A DNA stretch of 64,000 nucleotides. Origin: Bisporella sp. PMI_857 (Eukaryota > Ascomycota > Leotiomycetes > Helotiales > Helotiaceae). The notes beneath the pieces were generated by a model that saw only the letters and a list, made by a program, of their open reading frames with translations, did not search any database and was not told the origin of the DNA. Shown in pieces: positions 46,750-57,982 of the stretch. Position numbers and translations under genes: made by a program. How positions within the stretch are numbered: the stretch's first letter is position 1; every line of letters starts with the position of its first letter. The stretch covers positions 124,001 to 188,000 of the forward strand of contig JAJSPD010000063.1 of the NCBI GenBank assembly GCA_021307315.1, written 5' to 3'.

Positions 46750-46926
46750 AGCCATTCATTAGTCAGTTATCGTAAACCGAGAGATGAGCTATTCGGAAGA
46801 GAACTTAAGACGGATGAGAAGGACGTCAAGAGACAACTCGCGGAGATGGAGACCATCGTCAAGGAAGCTGAAGGCGCTGACGACCAGACTGACGAGCCAG
46901 AGGGTGTTGTGAGGAAGAATCTGTGA
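46750..46926 (+). pseudogene. Isolated charged C-terminal-like open frame
   Basis: A GC-normal island within AT-rich DNA carries an open frame of about 58 codons ending at TGA 46924-46926. Its translation is strongly charged and helical (VKRQLAEMETIVKEAEGAD, then QTDEPEGVV). It has no start codon and no recognised family. Its composition differs from its surroundings, so it may be the tail of a decayed gene. Confidence 0.25.
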
Positions 46927-49410
46927 CAGTAATGCTAGGAAATTAGGTGGGTGGGTGGCGCTTATATATATGCTGTGGTCTTCGTTGCCAGGTATGTCTG
47001 GGGCTGTAGGGAGCAGATTTTATTGTTTGAGTAAGTGGTCAATTCGGCACTTCTTGAGCCTGGGAAGAGTTTGAATTCCTCAGATTGAGGTTCTGGATTC
47101 AGTCTCTATTCAAATTGAGCGAATGCTTGCGTGATCCTCTCAGAAAACTCTTCGCCTAGGTGAAGTTGTTTGAAGTGATAAACAAAAGTGGTAAAGTCGA
47201 GATCCTCGCACCAACTAATATGATCATGCCATCGGGGTGGTAGCAACCAGAAACTCGCTCCATATGTACGTAAACGCACATCTCCCTCGGCTTGGTCGAT
47301 AACCGCAATAGCCTAAAATCTCACTCCCAAAATAACTCTAGCACCGCTGCGGCCCAAAGCTTCGCCTTAAATGAACTACCTATTCAACAAAGAAAATATG
47401 AATGATAATATGAAGATAATATACGGGAAAAGCCTCCTCCTTCAACTTTTACCTGCACCGATATCTTTTATACCTTCTTTGGCCAACGCAGTGAGGCCAC
47501 CAACATATCTTCACCAGCCGGTTAACGACCACGACCTCCATCCCTCAACAGAACTATAATTCTCTATTCAGAGAATTCCTATTTAAAGAACTAGTATTCG
47601 GCCTCCTCTTGATCGTTACCGACCTTGGCTCTAATATAATCTCCTTAAGAGCTGAATCTGACATCATTTTATCGTTGGCATGCTGACCAACATACACAAC
47701 CAAATATTTTATACCTCTTAAGCTTAAAAGCATTTACAAAGCATCTCTTACTATTACTATTCAATTTCCTTTTTCTATTTAGTACATTGTAAGTTTTCTT
47801 ACAAGTCAGGCTTTTTAGCAGGTTGTCTGCTTGCCCTTTCAAGCCCTAAAAGTTATGAAATATTTTGTTTTCTCTAAAACCTTCTCGACGCTGACATATT
47901 TAATAGATTTACACACGTAGCTAAAGCTGCACTAATAGTAGCTGTTCCAATAAAGCTACTAAAGCCTCAATTAAATGTGGGCACAGAATCCGTGAACTTA
48001 GTGTTCAACAGCGGCTGTCCAGATCTAAGACAGAAAACGACTATGTCTGTATAAAACGACGCTGCCAGGCTTGCAACAAGTTTAAACACTGTAAGCTTCA
48101 ATAATGCAATTACTATTGAATTCTTTGGGCCATCCGCGCTAAACGGTAAGTTTGACTTTCCTATTAGTTGATAAAAAAACATGTTTTCACCCCTTATAAA
48201 GCTAAAGCTGCGTTAATATTTCGAGCAAGAAATACCAAAAAAAAAACATTCAAGCTACTTTTTCTGCTGTAGAGACTTTTGGACAAAAGTAGAATATCAC
48301 TCCAACTTCTTTTAAAGTTAAAGTCAATGTTGGTTGTAGTCTAGTCGGCACCGAAAAAATGTCAAGTGTAGTAGAAACTCCGGTATTAAAATGCACACTT
48401 AGAAGGCCACAAAAGAGTACGTATATACACTGCATTTATAATACAAATGCTTCTAAATCTTGTAAATTCTGATGCATCTAGAAGTCTTAAACTTTTTAAA
48501 ACATTGTTTTAACAGAATAATGATCTTATTTTGGAATTTAATAACAGCAAAATTAGTGACGGCACTAGCTCTAATAAATACCTTTCAAACGATGTCTATA
48601 TCTACCTGTATTTCTGCAACAACTTCTTTCTCTGCAATAGCTGGATGCCAGAATCAAAGTATGTATGTTCAGAGTCTAAGTACATCTTTTCCGGTCAAGC
48701 TGGATTACTTCGTGTATTGATACTTTCCCCTCAAGTATCACAGCTCGTAAGAGAATCCTTCAACCATAAAGTGTTCTAAAAGTGCATATACTAAATTTAG
48801 ATTCTGCTACAAGAATATAAAAACAGCAAAGATTACAAAAAGAAGTACAATTTGGATTATTACCACAACACGAGTAAGTTACATACTCTTTTAGGACAGA
48901 AAATCTTGCTAGTCAAGCAAACAATAGCATATATAATATTCCACGAGCTTATGTCCGCCAATAGAGTAACATACGAAGCTAACGGAAATCGCTACATTGC
49001 AAATATAAGCATAACAATCTATGAGTATAAGCGGAACGAAAACGATCGGCAATACAAGTGTGTGCTTCCAAAGCCTCCAAATTTTCTCAAACAATGCCTC
49101 ATTAGTAGTAACACAAATCACTTCCCTTTTCGAATAAGTTCTGATAACTCAATTTAAAGAAAACTTGTTAAGCAAAACGCATAAAAATCCTCACTCTGCA
49201 AAATTCTGCTGGCACAAACAGGGCAAATATCTCTACAGATATCACCCTGAATGGTCAGTTCGAAGGCTATAGGATCCATAATGGCAATGTACTAATAATA
49301 TGATAGCCGATAATTTTGCACGATATACTCTTGCTAAATATGTGCAAAAGCAGATTGGCGCGTAAGTTATGATGACTTGCGACTACCAGCATACCAGCTC
49401 ACACTCTCAA

Positions 49411-50204
49411 CAGATATCTATGGCTCCCCATCGCAGAGGGTGGAGCAATCGGAGCAGTGCATCCTAGAATATCACAGATGGTCATTACTAACGGTACTGA
49501 TTGGGACTTGAATGGTGGCAACTTTGAATTAAACTTGAAAACAACCAATGATAACCTTACTTTCTTCTTCAGCGAGGACAGCAATGCTGACCTAGCCTCT
49601 CTCACGACCGGTGAGAACACCACTCCATCTCTGAATGACCTCGGATGGACTGCCGATGACCAATATCCTGCGGACTATATCAAGCAGGTGAAATAGTGGG
49701 CCGACAAAGCAGGCACAACTGCGATTTCAGAGCGGGCTAGGAGTCCAGCCTCCAAACACACACAATCAACAGCACGTCCTGCCACGAAAATGTCCAACAA
49801 GTGCAACGGCCTTGGTTCAAAGAAGTACATGGCACGAGGTCAGTTTGCAGCCAATATCAAAGATTTCTGCTGTCAAGCCGTCAAGCAGTGAGTCCAAGAC
49901 CACGACTCATGTTCCATTTACCGCCAGTTCAATAAAAAGGTAGGTCAAGCTTTTCAAAACATCTCCACACTTTGATACGTGGCATTAACAATCCTCATAG
50001 ACTCTTGACGACGCAAATATCTCCGCATCATGGCCATCAGGAGGTAAAATTCCCTTCAGCGAAGCAGATTGCAACACAAACCTAAATCACATATCTGATT
50101 GGTGCGACAGCAACGGCCTCAACAACCCCATGAACTGGAAAGGTGGCGGATCCCTTTCCATCGGCAAAACTACCTACAGTGTTGACCCGCAAAGTGCGCG
50201 GTAA
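49411..50204 (+). pseudogene. Remnant of a secreted Cys-containing fungal protein
   Basis: Two pieces read in order. Piece 1 (49411 to about 49930) encodes NGTDWDLNGGNFELNLKTT, then a TAG after YIKQVK, then WADKAGTTA and KCNGLGSKKYMARGQFAANI and a further TGA. Piece 2 starts after an intron-like GTAGGT...CATAG at 50001 and encodes SASWPSGGKIPFSEADCNTN, then ISDWCDSNGLNNPMNWKGGG, ending at TAA 50202-50204. The paired Cys and the WPSGG/NPMNWKGG motifs resemble a C-terminal domain found on some secreted fungal proteins, but I cannot name the family with certainty. Two internal stops mark it as dead. Confidence 0.45.
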
Positions 50205-50626
50205 CTCCTACCAAACAAGCCCGGTAGTAGCTGTAATGTCAGGTATAAATTCCTATTTGATGGGTTCCAGGTCTGGGGGAATGGGTATGCCCTCGCGAAA
50301 CCGAGTATGTGGCTGCGGGGTCGTGTGTACTCATGACCTTCGCAAAGAGTCTGCCTAATGCTTTGTCCTTAGCCTCGCAGTTCCTCCTACCTCTTAATTC
50401 TACACTTTTCACTTTAAGAATCTGCCTCACGCTACATAGTCTAGAAAGGCAAGGTGCTGTATTATCAAGACGGGCTTGGCTTCTAAGGTTACTCTCTGCT
50501 AGACTTGCTACTGCTAGTTCTCACCTTCTAGAGTTACTTGTTTGAGGCTGCCTGGTGCTGTCTCTAGTACAACCTTCGGCCGCTTTTCCTTGAGAGGTAG
50601 AAAGGCTAGCTCGAATTATCTCAGTT

Positions 50627-50723
50627 CCTCAGACGCTTCGCTGTGCCAAGGCGATCCACTTAAACTTACTCAAATTGGCCTAATCGGCCCACGTGCTCGC
50701 GAGCGTCTGCGAAGCGTCTGAGG
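50627..50723. repeat. 15-base inverted repeat, 67-base spacer
   Basis: CCTCAGACGCTTCGC at 50627-50641 is the exact reverse complement of GCGAAGCGTCTGAGG at 50709-50723. The right arm is also preceded by a partial direct copy (GCGTCTGC). The two arms could be the ends of a very small MITE-like element or a hairpin. No coding content lies between them. Confidence 0.7.
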
Positions 50724-51317
50724 TCAAATAGTGATCGCTTTGGTGAGAACGATTGGTTTTTTAGGTATTTTGACTATTTTCAATTGATTACTGTTAGTTT
50801 TTCAACGCAGCTGTTATTTATTTGCCGGATCATAAAAATAGATACAAGTTTAAATTTTATAATGATTATATTTGAAATAGTTTAATTGATTAATTAAAGG
50901 GTAAACTACAACGTCGAAGTCAAAAAGTGTACTTACAAAAGTGATTTATTTATGAATATTTGTGAACGTTTGTGCGAAGTTTATAAAAAGTTTTTTGATT
51001 AGTCATTGTGCTTAGTAAACATTTGTGAAAGTTTATGAATATTTGTGCAAAGTTTATGAAATTTTCTGCTTAATCAGCTTAATTGACCAATTAAACTACA
51101 TATAATACTACGTACGAAAACTTGAATAACAATACAACTACACAATATTTCATTAAATTGCCGGATCATATTAATAATTTAATATACAAGCTACAATATG
51201 TGCTATTTAAAAGTACTAATATGTGTTGTTGAATAGGACAACTACAGCGTTGAAAACAACTAATTGATGTACTAACAAACCAAAAATCGTTACACTAAAA
51301 TCATCCCCATTTGACCT

Positions 51318-51422
51318 TAGACTCTTTACGAGAAATGAGGATCTGGCGATCCTCATTGGCTCACAAAGGTTTTGTGGGGCTAGTTAAATTTATTTAACGT
51401 AATCTCGTAAAAGAGGGTCTGA
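51318..51422. repeat. Nested hairpin, MITE-like
   Basis: An imperfect outer inverted repeat (left arm TAGACTCTTTACGAGA at 51318-51333; right arm at 51403-51422 containing TCTCGTAAAAGAGGGTCT) encloses a perfect 10-base stem with a TGGC loop at 51334-51357 (AATGAGGATC / GATCCTCATT). A further 9-base stem lies at 51611-51643 (TTCCTTCCG / CGGAAGGAA). Nested palindromes without coding content fit a miniature inverted-repeat element. Confidence 0.5.
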
Positions 51423-53182
51423 GCGTGCTGAGATAAAGCTCGAATGGCTGCCGCTAAGGCTTATGTAAACGCACGTACAAGGTAATTGTGATGTCCCTTC
51501 AATTCATAACCTATTATCTAAGTGTTTAACCTTATTTCATCTTTCTAATAAAGGAAGACGTCAATTACTGAAGAAAGACGTTGTATATGCGACTACTATT
51601 ACCCCCCACGTTCCTTCCGGTTTTATGTAAGGTGCGGAAGGAAGGATCCCGTGAGTCCCATGTAATTTGGCACCGCCACTTACTAATACAATAGGGCAAC
51701 TATCCGTAGTCTCGAAAACGCAATATTGGTTAATACTCTCTAGCTGTATTCACGTATAAATAAAAATTAGTATTGCAGATTTTGCACTATTTGTCGACCA
51801 GATTCTTCGTTTTGTTTAATCTACTCCTTACAAAATAGCTCTTCTCACCAAGTCTTTATGAATGTCACGACTTGTCAGCAGATATCCAAATTCTGATTAT
51901 TGTTACGTCTTTATTGGCACGGCCCACATCCCACATCCCATTTTCCATATTTATGGCTTCCAAGGGTTATGGCCGCAAAGGAGTTGCGCTAATGCTGATT
52001 TTGCATCTTGCGGTTGCGCTCACCTAATTTATCGTAAAACGTCTAAATTAAAGCTAGGTTAAGTTAGCACTACAACAATCCTACTGCTGGCTACCACCAA
52101 TTAATGGCGGTTGCGAAAAGCTACCTAGTCAATGTTACAAAGTGGGCTTGGCACGCCGTGAGCGCTGTGGGATCAATGCGGCTCCCAGAACAAATATCCC
52201 AGGGATAAGGTCCGGGGAGACGGAGGTGTTCCAGGAAACAGAGACCGACTCCTAACATAGCTGGAAACAGCGATGCACCCATTAATCAAGTATTACGTGA
52301 TTTGATCAGGAATTCACGGAAACCAGGGGAAGAGTCACGTAATCATGTCCAGGAACCGAGCCGAGGGCTTATGGATACAAGAGGCTCCAGCACAACGCCA
52401 GTTTATATAAGTAAATAGCTTGTCTTAAAGTAGGAGGCTGCCGAATAGTCTACCTTTTCCTAGTTACTGGGATTTCCAAACCTATACGCTGTACGCCTAC
52501 AGCAGTCATCCACCAGACCATTGTAGTCTTCCGTTACAGGTTGCCTTGGCCGTCACAATTAGCTCACTCCACTGAAACACACGTCAACCTGCATTCATTC
52601 TTTGCAATATACTACAATGCTTATCTCAGTTGGACGCATTACGAGGTGCTGCTGTTCATTGGGAGATGAGTATGCAAGCTGTCTAAGTTCCACAAGTAAG
52701 AGAAACATGGGGATTTAAACGAACCAACTAAGCGCGGCCTTACGAAAAACTAGCTCAAACCCTACCTTTTATGGTTATTAAGGGTCGGGGATAGTACTCC
52801 CAGCATTTGGTCCAACCTAATATTTCCAATGACAGCTCCATAGGCGTGTGTGAGATCCTGCAAGCATATGGCGTAAAAGTTTTCCCGGTGCCCGAGCATA
52901 AGAGTTGTATTAGCACGAACCTCGCCTTCGCACCTCATCTCGTGCTGACGCACCAATGTGCTGACTTTTTACTTCTATTGGAAAAACTTCGTTACAGTAA
53001 ACGCATGAGATGGGGTAGGGGACGAATCATAATAAATAGTAAACAAGACCTCTGCTGGCTTCAATATGTGCATCGGCGTTATATCTACTCCGTGGACCTA
53101 GATAATTGGAAGCATCTTATCTTTTCGCATACCAACTATTCCAGCCAGGCGAGTCTACGTTTGCATTTACATACACCAGCCT

Positions 53183-53800
53183 ATGTCCAACCCAAACTTC
53201 ATGTGGACCAACACCGACCCGAGATATGCTCCCAGCCCGAGCTATGTGAATTGGCACGCTAGCGTAGAATCCTCTCTATTCCCTTCGACCACCAACGCCA
53301 GACCACAGCATGCTGAATACTTGGAGCGAGCCGCAAGTTATTCACCCGTCTCTCCGGTTAGCAGCAGCTGCTATCACGCGTTCGAGACCGCCCCGAGTTT
53401 AGACGTGTTCTTTCAACGCCTCGATTGTGCAGTGGGCCTCCCGACCGCGCCAAGCACCCCGACCGCCACATACACATACCCATGCGAAGAGCCGCCCCTA
53501 GCGGCAACGGCTGTCAGGCTCCTCCCGTCGCAACAGCCAATCCGCTGCTACGATCATGGATGCGACGGGCGCCGGTTTTCGTCGCTGGGAAATTACCGCC
53601 GGCATATCCGCGAGAAAGCGCAGCTGGCGAAGACCTTCCAGTGCCCCACGTGTGGCAAGGTCTTTACACGCTCTACGGCACGGAACCTACATCAGGAGAT
53701 GAATAAGTGTCGGGATGGGGCAATTGACATGGTGTTCGCTGTGGCACAGTATGGCGACCGTGCTTCCTTCTCGCTGGCGCAGGGATTGAACTTATGCTAA
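53183..53800 (+). CDS. Small C2H2-type zinc finger protein, candidate cluster regulator
   Basis: A single-exon protein of 205 residues. The N-terminal two thirds are Ser/Pro/Tyr-rich and probably disordered. The zinc region comprises CYDHGCDGRRFSSLGNYRRH, a C-x4-C type finger, and then CPTCGKVFTRSTARNLH ending NKC, so the second finger appears to be C2HC rather than C2H2. The family is a common type of fungal small transcription factor; DNA targets are unknown. It stands between the AT-rich block and an MFS exporter and NRPS, which makes it a candidate pathway-specific regulator (inference from position). The ATG at 53183 (MSNPNFMWTN) is the first of this frame. Confidence 0.8.
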   Translation: MSNPNFMWTNTDPRYAPSPSYVNWHASVESSLFPSTTNARPQHAEYLERAASYSPVSPVSSSCYHAFETAPSLDVFFQRLDCAVGLPTAPSTPTATYTYPCEEPPLAATAVRLLPSQQPIRCYDHGCDGRRFSSLGNYRRHIREKAQLAKTFQCPTCGKVFTRSTARNLHQEMNKCRDGAIDMVFAVAQYGDRASFSLAQGLNLC

Positions 53801-54241
53801 AATTTGGGTCATCGGTAAGGGTTTTTCGTAAATGTCAGGTTAAGAGGAATGAGAATTTTGGGAAAGGAATTTTCCTTTTTGTTTAGGAGTTCCCGATACA
53901 TGTTCGGTCAAATCATAGCATTTTCATGGATAAAAAAAAGGAGAGATGAGGTTCATGTTACATAGACTTGTTAGCATAGAGATGCATCAGGAATGCGTTG
54001 GTTCTGCCTTCCACCAAAATTTCAAGAATACCCTTATGTTAGTGTACTATAGTGTCACTACAACAGCTGGCCGCCAAGGAGAACCAAAATCAAGTTAATC
54101 GTAAATGAGATGAGAAGAGGCAAGGTAAGAGAAGTATTCTGGAACCTCAATATGATCTAGAATCTCTTTCAAAAATTGCTGGCAATTCTTCCATTATATA
54201 CGATTTAAACAAATGAGCTCAGCTCAGGAGTTGTCTTATTC
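53801..54241. other. Intergenic between C2H2 gene and MFS gene
   Basis: These 441 bases between two converging 3' ends contain an A-run near 53931 and no recognisable gene. Confidence 0.55.
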
Positions 54242-56423
54242 TTATTTGTCAGCCACCTTTTCGGTACCATCGGGAACTACTATGCCTTCCGAAGTTGTGG
54301 TAGCATGCGAAGAGGTTGTACCGTCCGAAGACGCCATGGCGTCAGCAGATCTGGTACCACTGAGCTCCGCCCCTGCTACTTTTACAGGATTGACGCGTTT
54401 CCATTCCATGCCTGCAGCCCCAACCGCCGAGAAACATGCCAGCGCTACTGCAAGGTAAAAAGTTCTATTAACAGCCTTGTTGTACAGCTCTAGAACTAAG
54501 TCGAGATATTCTGGGGGTACTAGTTTCTGAAGACTCGTTGCACCAGAGTTTAGAATTGTGTCTTCGTCAATTTGCGGAATTGATGACGAGACGCTCGATG
54601 CCAGTGACGTTGTGAATATGGTATTTGCCCCCGAAAGGGAAATTGTACCTCCTAGTGTTTGTGCAAGAACAATCAACGACACACCAATTGGTACATCAGC
54701 CATCGGTAGGATGATCTGGGCTGCTAGGACGGTCTGCTGAAGTGCAACTCCGATTCCGATACCCGCAGGTACTTGATAGCCAAGAACGTAACGCATTGGA
54801 GAATTGTATCTCAGCAGAGTCAAAAGACCCATACCGATGGAGAGAAAGATTGTTGCAAAGTACATAGAAGGAACGTAGTAGCCTATGATAGGCACCAAGA
54901 TTCCGGAAACAATATTGAGAACAATTGCTGAGATGATAACCGGCAGTAAATTGACGGCCGCGGTTATTGTTGACAAGCCCTTGATTGCTTGCATCCAGAT
55001 TGGCAACTGTCGTAATATGTTAGATGTGTCCCGAGGGAGAAAATAGAGAGGCTTACGTAGTACTCTAATATAAATCCTGAGCCAGAAGTACAGAATGAGT
55101 ACAGCATACCAAATGACATACTCCGACGGGTGATGATTCTGAGTGGTACTAGGCCGGTATCCTTCTTCCGAACCTGCATCGCCGCAAAGACTCCCAGCAG
55201 CAGACCAAAGATAAGAAAAAGTGCGATTACACGCGCATTTCTCCAGGAATACTGGGTACCGGCCCACTGCAAGGCCATCAAAAGACAAATAATCGAGCCA
55301 AGGAATACCACAAAAGCCGGGAGATCCAACATTGCAAGCTTTTCTTTCCAGGTCGACGGCTTCGGGGGTTTCATGTGAAGCATAAAAATGACAATGGCGA
55401 ATGTCGGAACTGACATGATTGGGTTCATCCAGAATATCCTAAGTATAGTCAGTTGGCATTGGTCTTATTACGAGGGAGAAAGAATGTACCATCGCCATGT
55501 CGTCCCAGAGACGATTGCACCACCAATGAGAGGCCCGCAGAGGTAAGCAATTCCAGAAACCGCCCCAACTATGCCATTGAATGGAGCAAGCTTGGCTTTA
55601 GGCACAGAATGGGACATGATGGTAAGAACTCCAGATAATATGCCGCCGGCACCTATTCCAGCAACCACGCGTCCTCTGAAAACACAGTCAGCCAAGCGCC
55701 GTTTCAAGGAGCATCCTCCACATATCGAATCGTACTGACAAGATAAAGGCCACCGAGTTGGGCGCGGCCGCGCAGACGATCGACCCAATTTCCAAAATTG
55801 ACAGGGCACTGAGATAGACAAACTTGATTGGGAATAGTGTGTATAATTTGCCGAAGAGGAGTTGGAAGGCGCAATCCTATAGCGGGAGACATAGTCAGCA
55901 TTGTTGGAATAATGTAGAGCCAGTGATATCTGTGAACGTACCGTGAACAGATATGCCGACCCATACCTAAGAGCAACAATACCCCGTTAGAGACCGTGCA
56001 GCCTACAGTTGGAAAGAGTCATTGCATACCAGCCCACGTCACCTAAAGAGTCAAACTCGTCTGTGATAGTTGGAACGACCTATAAATTTCTTCATTAGTG
56101 CCTTGCTGTCGTTGACGGTAACAACCAAACGTACTATGGCAACAACCACCGCATCCTATGTGCACATGGGCCGGGTCAGCGTCTCTCTTCTCATGGGCAT
56201 TTTCCGCTGGCATCACAGCCACCGACTCACTCACCAGGGAAACTTGGAACACCGCCAGACATAGCACGAAGAAAATGATGCCGAATTTCAAGTGACCCGC
56301 GTATACGACGTCCTCATCATCCACCTTTGCTTCCGCTTCCACGGTGCTTGACGCTTGCTCGCTGCTCGGTGCGGGGGCCACCTTGCCGTCTGGAGCGTGT
56401 TCTTCAGGTTCGTTCGTCGCCAT
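54242..56423 (-). CDS. MFS transporter, DHA2 (14-TM) drug/toxin efflux type
   Basis: Proton-driven exporter, probably of the product made by the neighbouring NRPS (inference). Eight minus-strand exons, 56235-56423, 56135-56155, 56030-56079, 55942-55966, 55740-55876, 55490-55675, 55057-55438 and 54242-55006, give 584 residues. After a hydrophilic N-terminus (MATNEPEEHAPDG), TM1 leads to SLDAVVVAIVVPTITDEF, assembled from three exons including one of 21 bases, then GDVGWYGSAYLFT. GRVVAGIGAGGILSGVLT (motif C type), LCGPLIGGAIVSGTTWRWIF, GSGFILEYYLPIWMQAIKG and GVALQQTVLAAQIILP follow in the order known for DHA2 exporters. The hydrophilic tail is Ser/Thr-rich. Intron positions were chosen to restore these motifs, and two tiny exons (21 and 25 bases) make automated models likely to fail here. 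It is divergent from the NRPS. Confidence 0.92.
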
Positions 56424-57982
56424 TGCGTCGAGATCGAAGATACAGTTGGCAGAGAGGTGGGCGGGGGAGGGGGAGAGCGCTGCGAACAGCAATGTTTTGA
56501 TACTTGTATATGCTACCCGAACCGGCAGTCCCGCTGAAGTGAATCGGCACACGGATTCTCGAGAGAGATTGCGCGGGTGGCTACTGCCTAACAGTACCCC
56601 CGGTTTGTATCTCTTTAATTCCCCCGACCGCGTTCCAGGCTGGACGGTTAGATTAGGTAAGACACTGACCTCTTTCCTGATCCTTCGTGTTCCTTGGTGG
56701 CCTTTTTTTTTTTTTTTGCTCTTCTTCCTTGTCTTTTCAGTGCAGTTTCGCCGTAAGTATAGTAGGTGCAGACTAGTGCTGACATGCTGGTCTAATACCG
56801 CCGTGCACCGGGCAGCGTCGTAGTCTGTGGCTGTCAACACGCGGCCAATCATGGAGCCGCCCCGGTACTAATGCTCATCCTCGTCGGTGCGTTGGGCCCC
56901 AGTAGAGTGGCCGTATGGCAGGGTAGGTTGAATGTCGTGATGTATCAGTAAGGTTGGATAAGTCCAATGAGAGTTCAACCCTGTCTGTGCACTGTCCTAT
57001 TGTGCGGGAACCATACTGCGAATACGGGGGGGGGAAAGCCACAGCCGCAGCCGCGCCGCTACCCCTGGTGCCCAGTCGGTTGGCGTCCGAACATCTCCTG
57101 GGGTCTAAAGAAGGCAATTGATGCGAGAATAACCTAAATTTCTAAATTAACTGCTTGTTTATGTAAATCTAATGGTGGGCCACTCTGTTTACACCGTGTA
57201 TGCTCTTCGTATTTTTTGTCCATTTTTTGTCCATTGGCGCGGCACAGCACATCGGGGGCCTAATCTGCAGTATGAGATGAGGTGAGGTGAGCCTTACTAC
57301 CACAATGGGCCAAAAGGGAGAAAAGGGAAAAAAAAGGAAAACTGAGTCGCCTCACCGTAAAGCCACAGGGATCCTTAGATTTCAGGCTAAAGCCCGGCCT
57401 ACAAGCTATTAGTAAGCCATGTGGCTGGCAGCGCTTACAACGAAGCTACATCCATCGATAGCATAAATTGAGCGATGACCGGTGAAGGCTTAGCAGCATA
57501 TTACTGGCTGGATACTTTTATATTTTCAGGCTTGCGACCCCCGGCCTTCTTCTTAATATTTTTGGCTTTTATTACCGTATTTCAGGCTCGAAGTCCGACA
57601 CTACTATGGGCGACCTGTGATCGAACACTAATCACATATCCACCACCTTAGCCATGTAAAACAGGATTTGGTGAATCTAGTCAGATTTTTATCTTGTCAG
57701 AGACAGGAATACGCCACATTTCCTTCGTTCTTATCCTTCGTTCCTATCCTTGGTGCTCTGTCTCGATACAGGGAAGCGATTGACTTAACCATGATGCCGT
57801 ACCAGGTTGTGTCCAAAAAGCCATACGAGGCTTGCCGTTGCCGCATTTCGGTGTTTGCGTTGAAAATAAAGGAAGGTACCATTTTATTGTGCTATATGAA
57901 ATCTTGACATGCTAGCCAATATCAATCTCTGCAGGTTTGATGTGATTCTACGTTCTTTTCTTATTCCACGCTGCTTTGCGTC
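56424..57982. promoter_or_regulatory. Divergent MFS-NRPS intergenic region
   Basis: This 1.56-kb region between the MFS start and the NRPS start, pointing in opposite directions, can act as a shared control region. It holds a T15 run at 56703-56717, a G-run near 57027 and purine-rich tracts near 57310-57340. An open frame at 57668-57907 and its minus-strand counterpart have no adenylation- or condensation-domain motifs, so no missing N-terminal NRPS module is visible here. Confidence 0.55.

Larger units (their letters stand above)
42512..52800. other. AT-rich, gene-poor block with decayed genes and repeats
   Basis: From the end of the GH16 gene to about 52.8 kb the sequence becomes visibly AT-rich, with TTTA/AATA-rich text, and no intact gene is found. 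Short GC-normal islands hold remnants of recognisable genes (listed separately), and LTR-like and hairpin elements lie between. This is the pattern expected of a transposon-rich compartment affected by repeat-induced point mutation in Pezizomycotina. No RIP index was computed, so the mechanism is inference from composition, TAG/TAA-broken frames and relics. Stretches 42.5-43.7, 47.0-49.4, 50.7-51.3 and 51.7-52.8 kb show nothing else recognisable. Confidence 0.75.

Noticed and set aside
51300..51660. Repeated palindromes considered as a CRISPR array
   Set aside because: There is no regular repeat-spacer pattern, and this is a eukaryotic genome.
57668..57907. Open frame upstream of the NRPS considered as a missing first exon
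   Set aside because: It has no adenylation or condensation motif and no splice junction that would join the NRPS frame sensibly.
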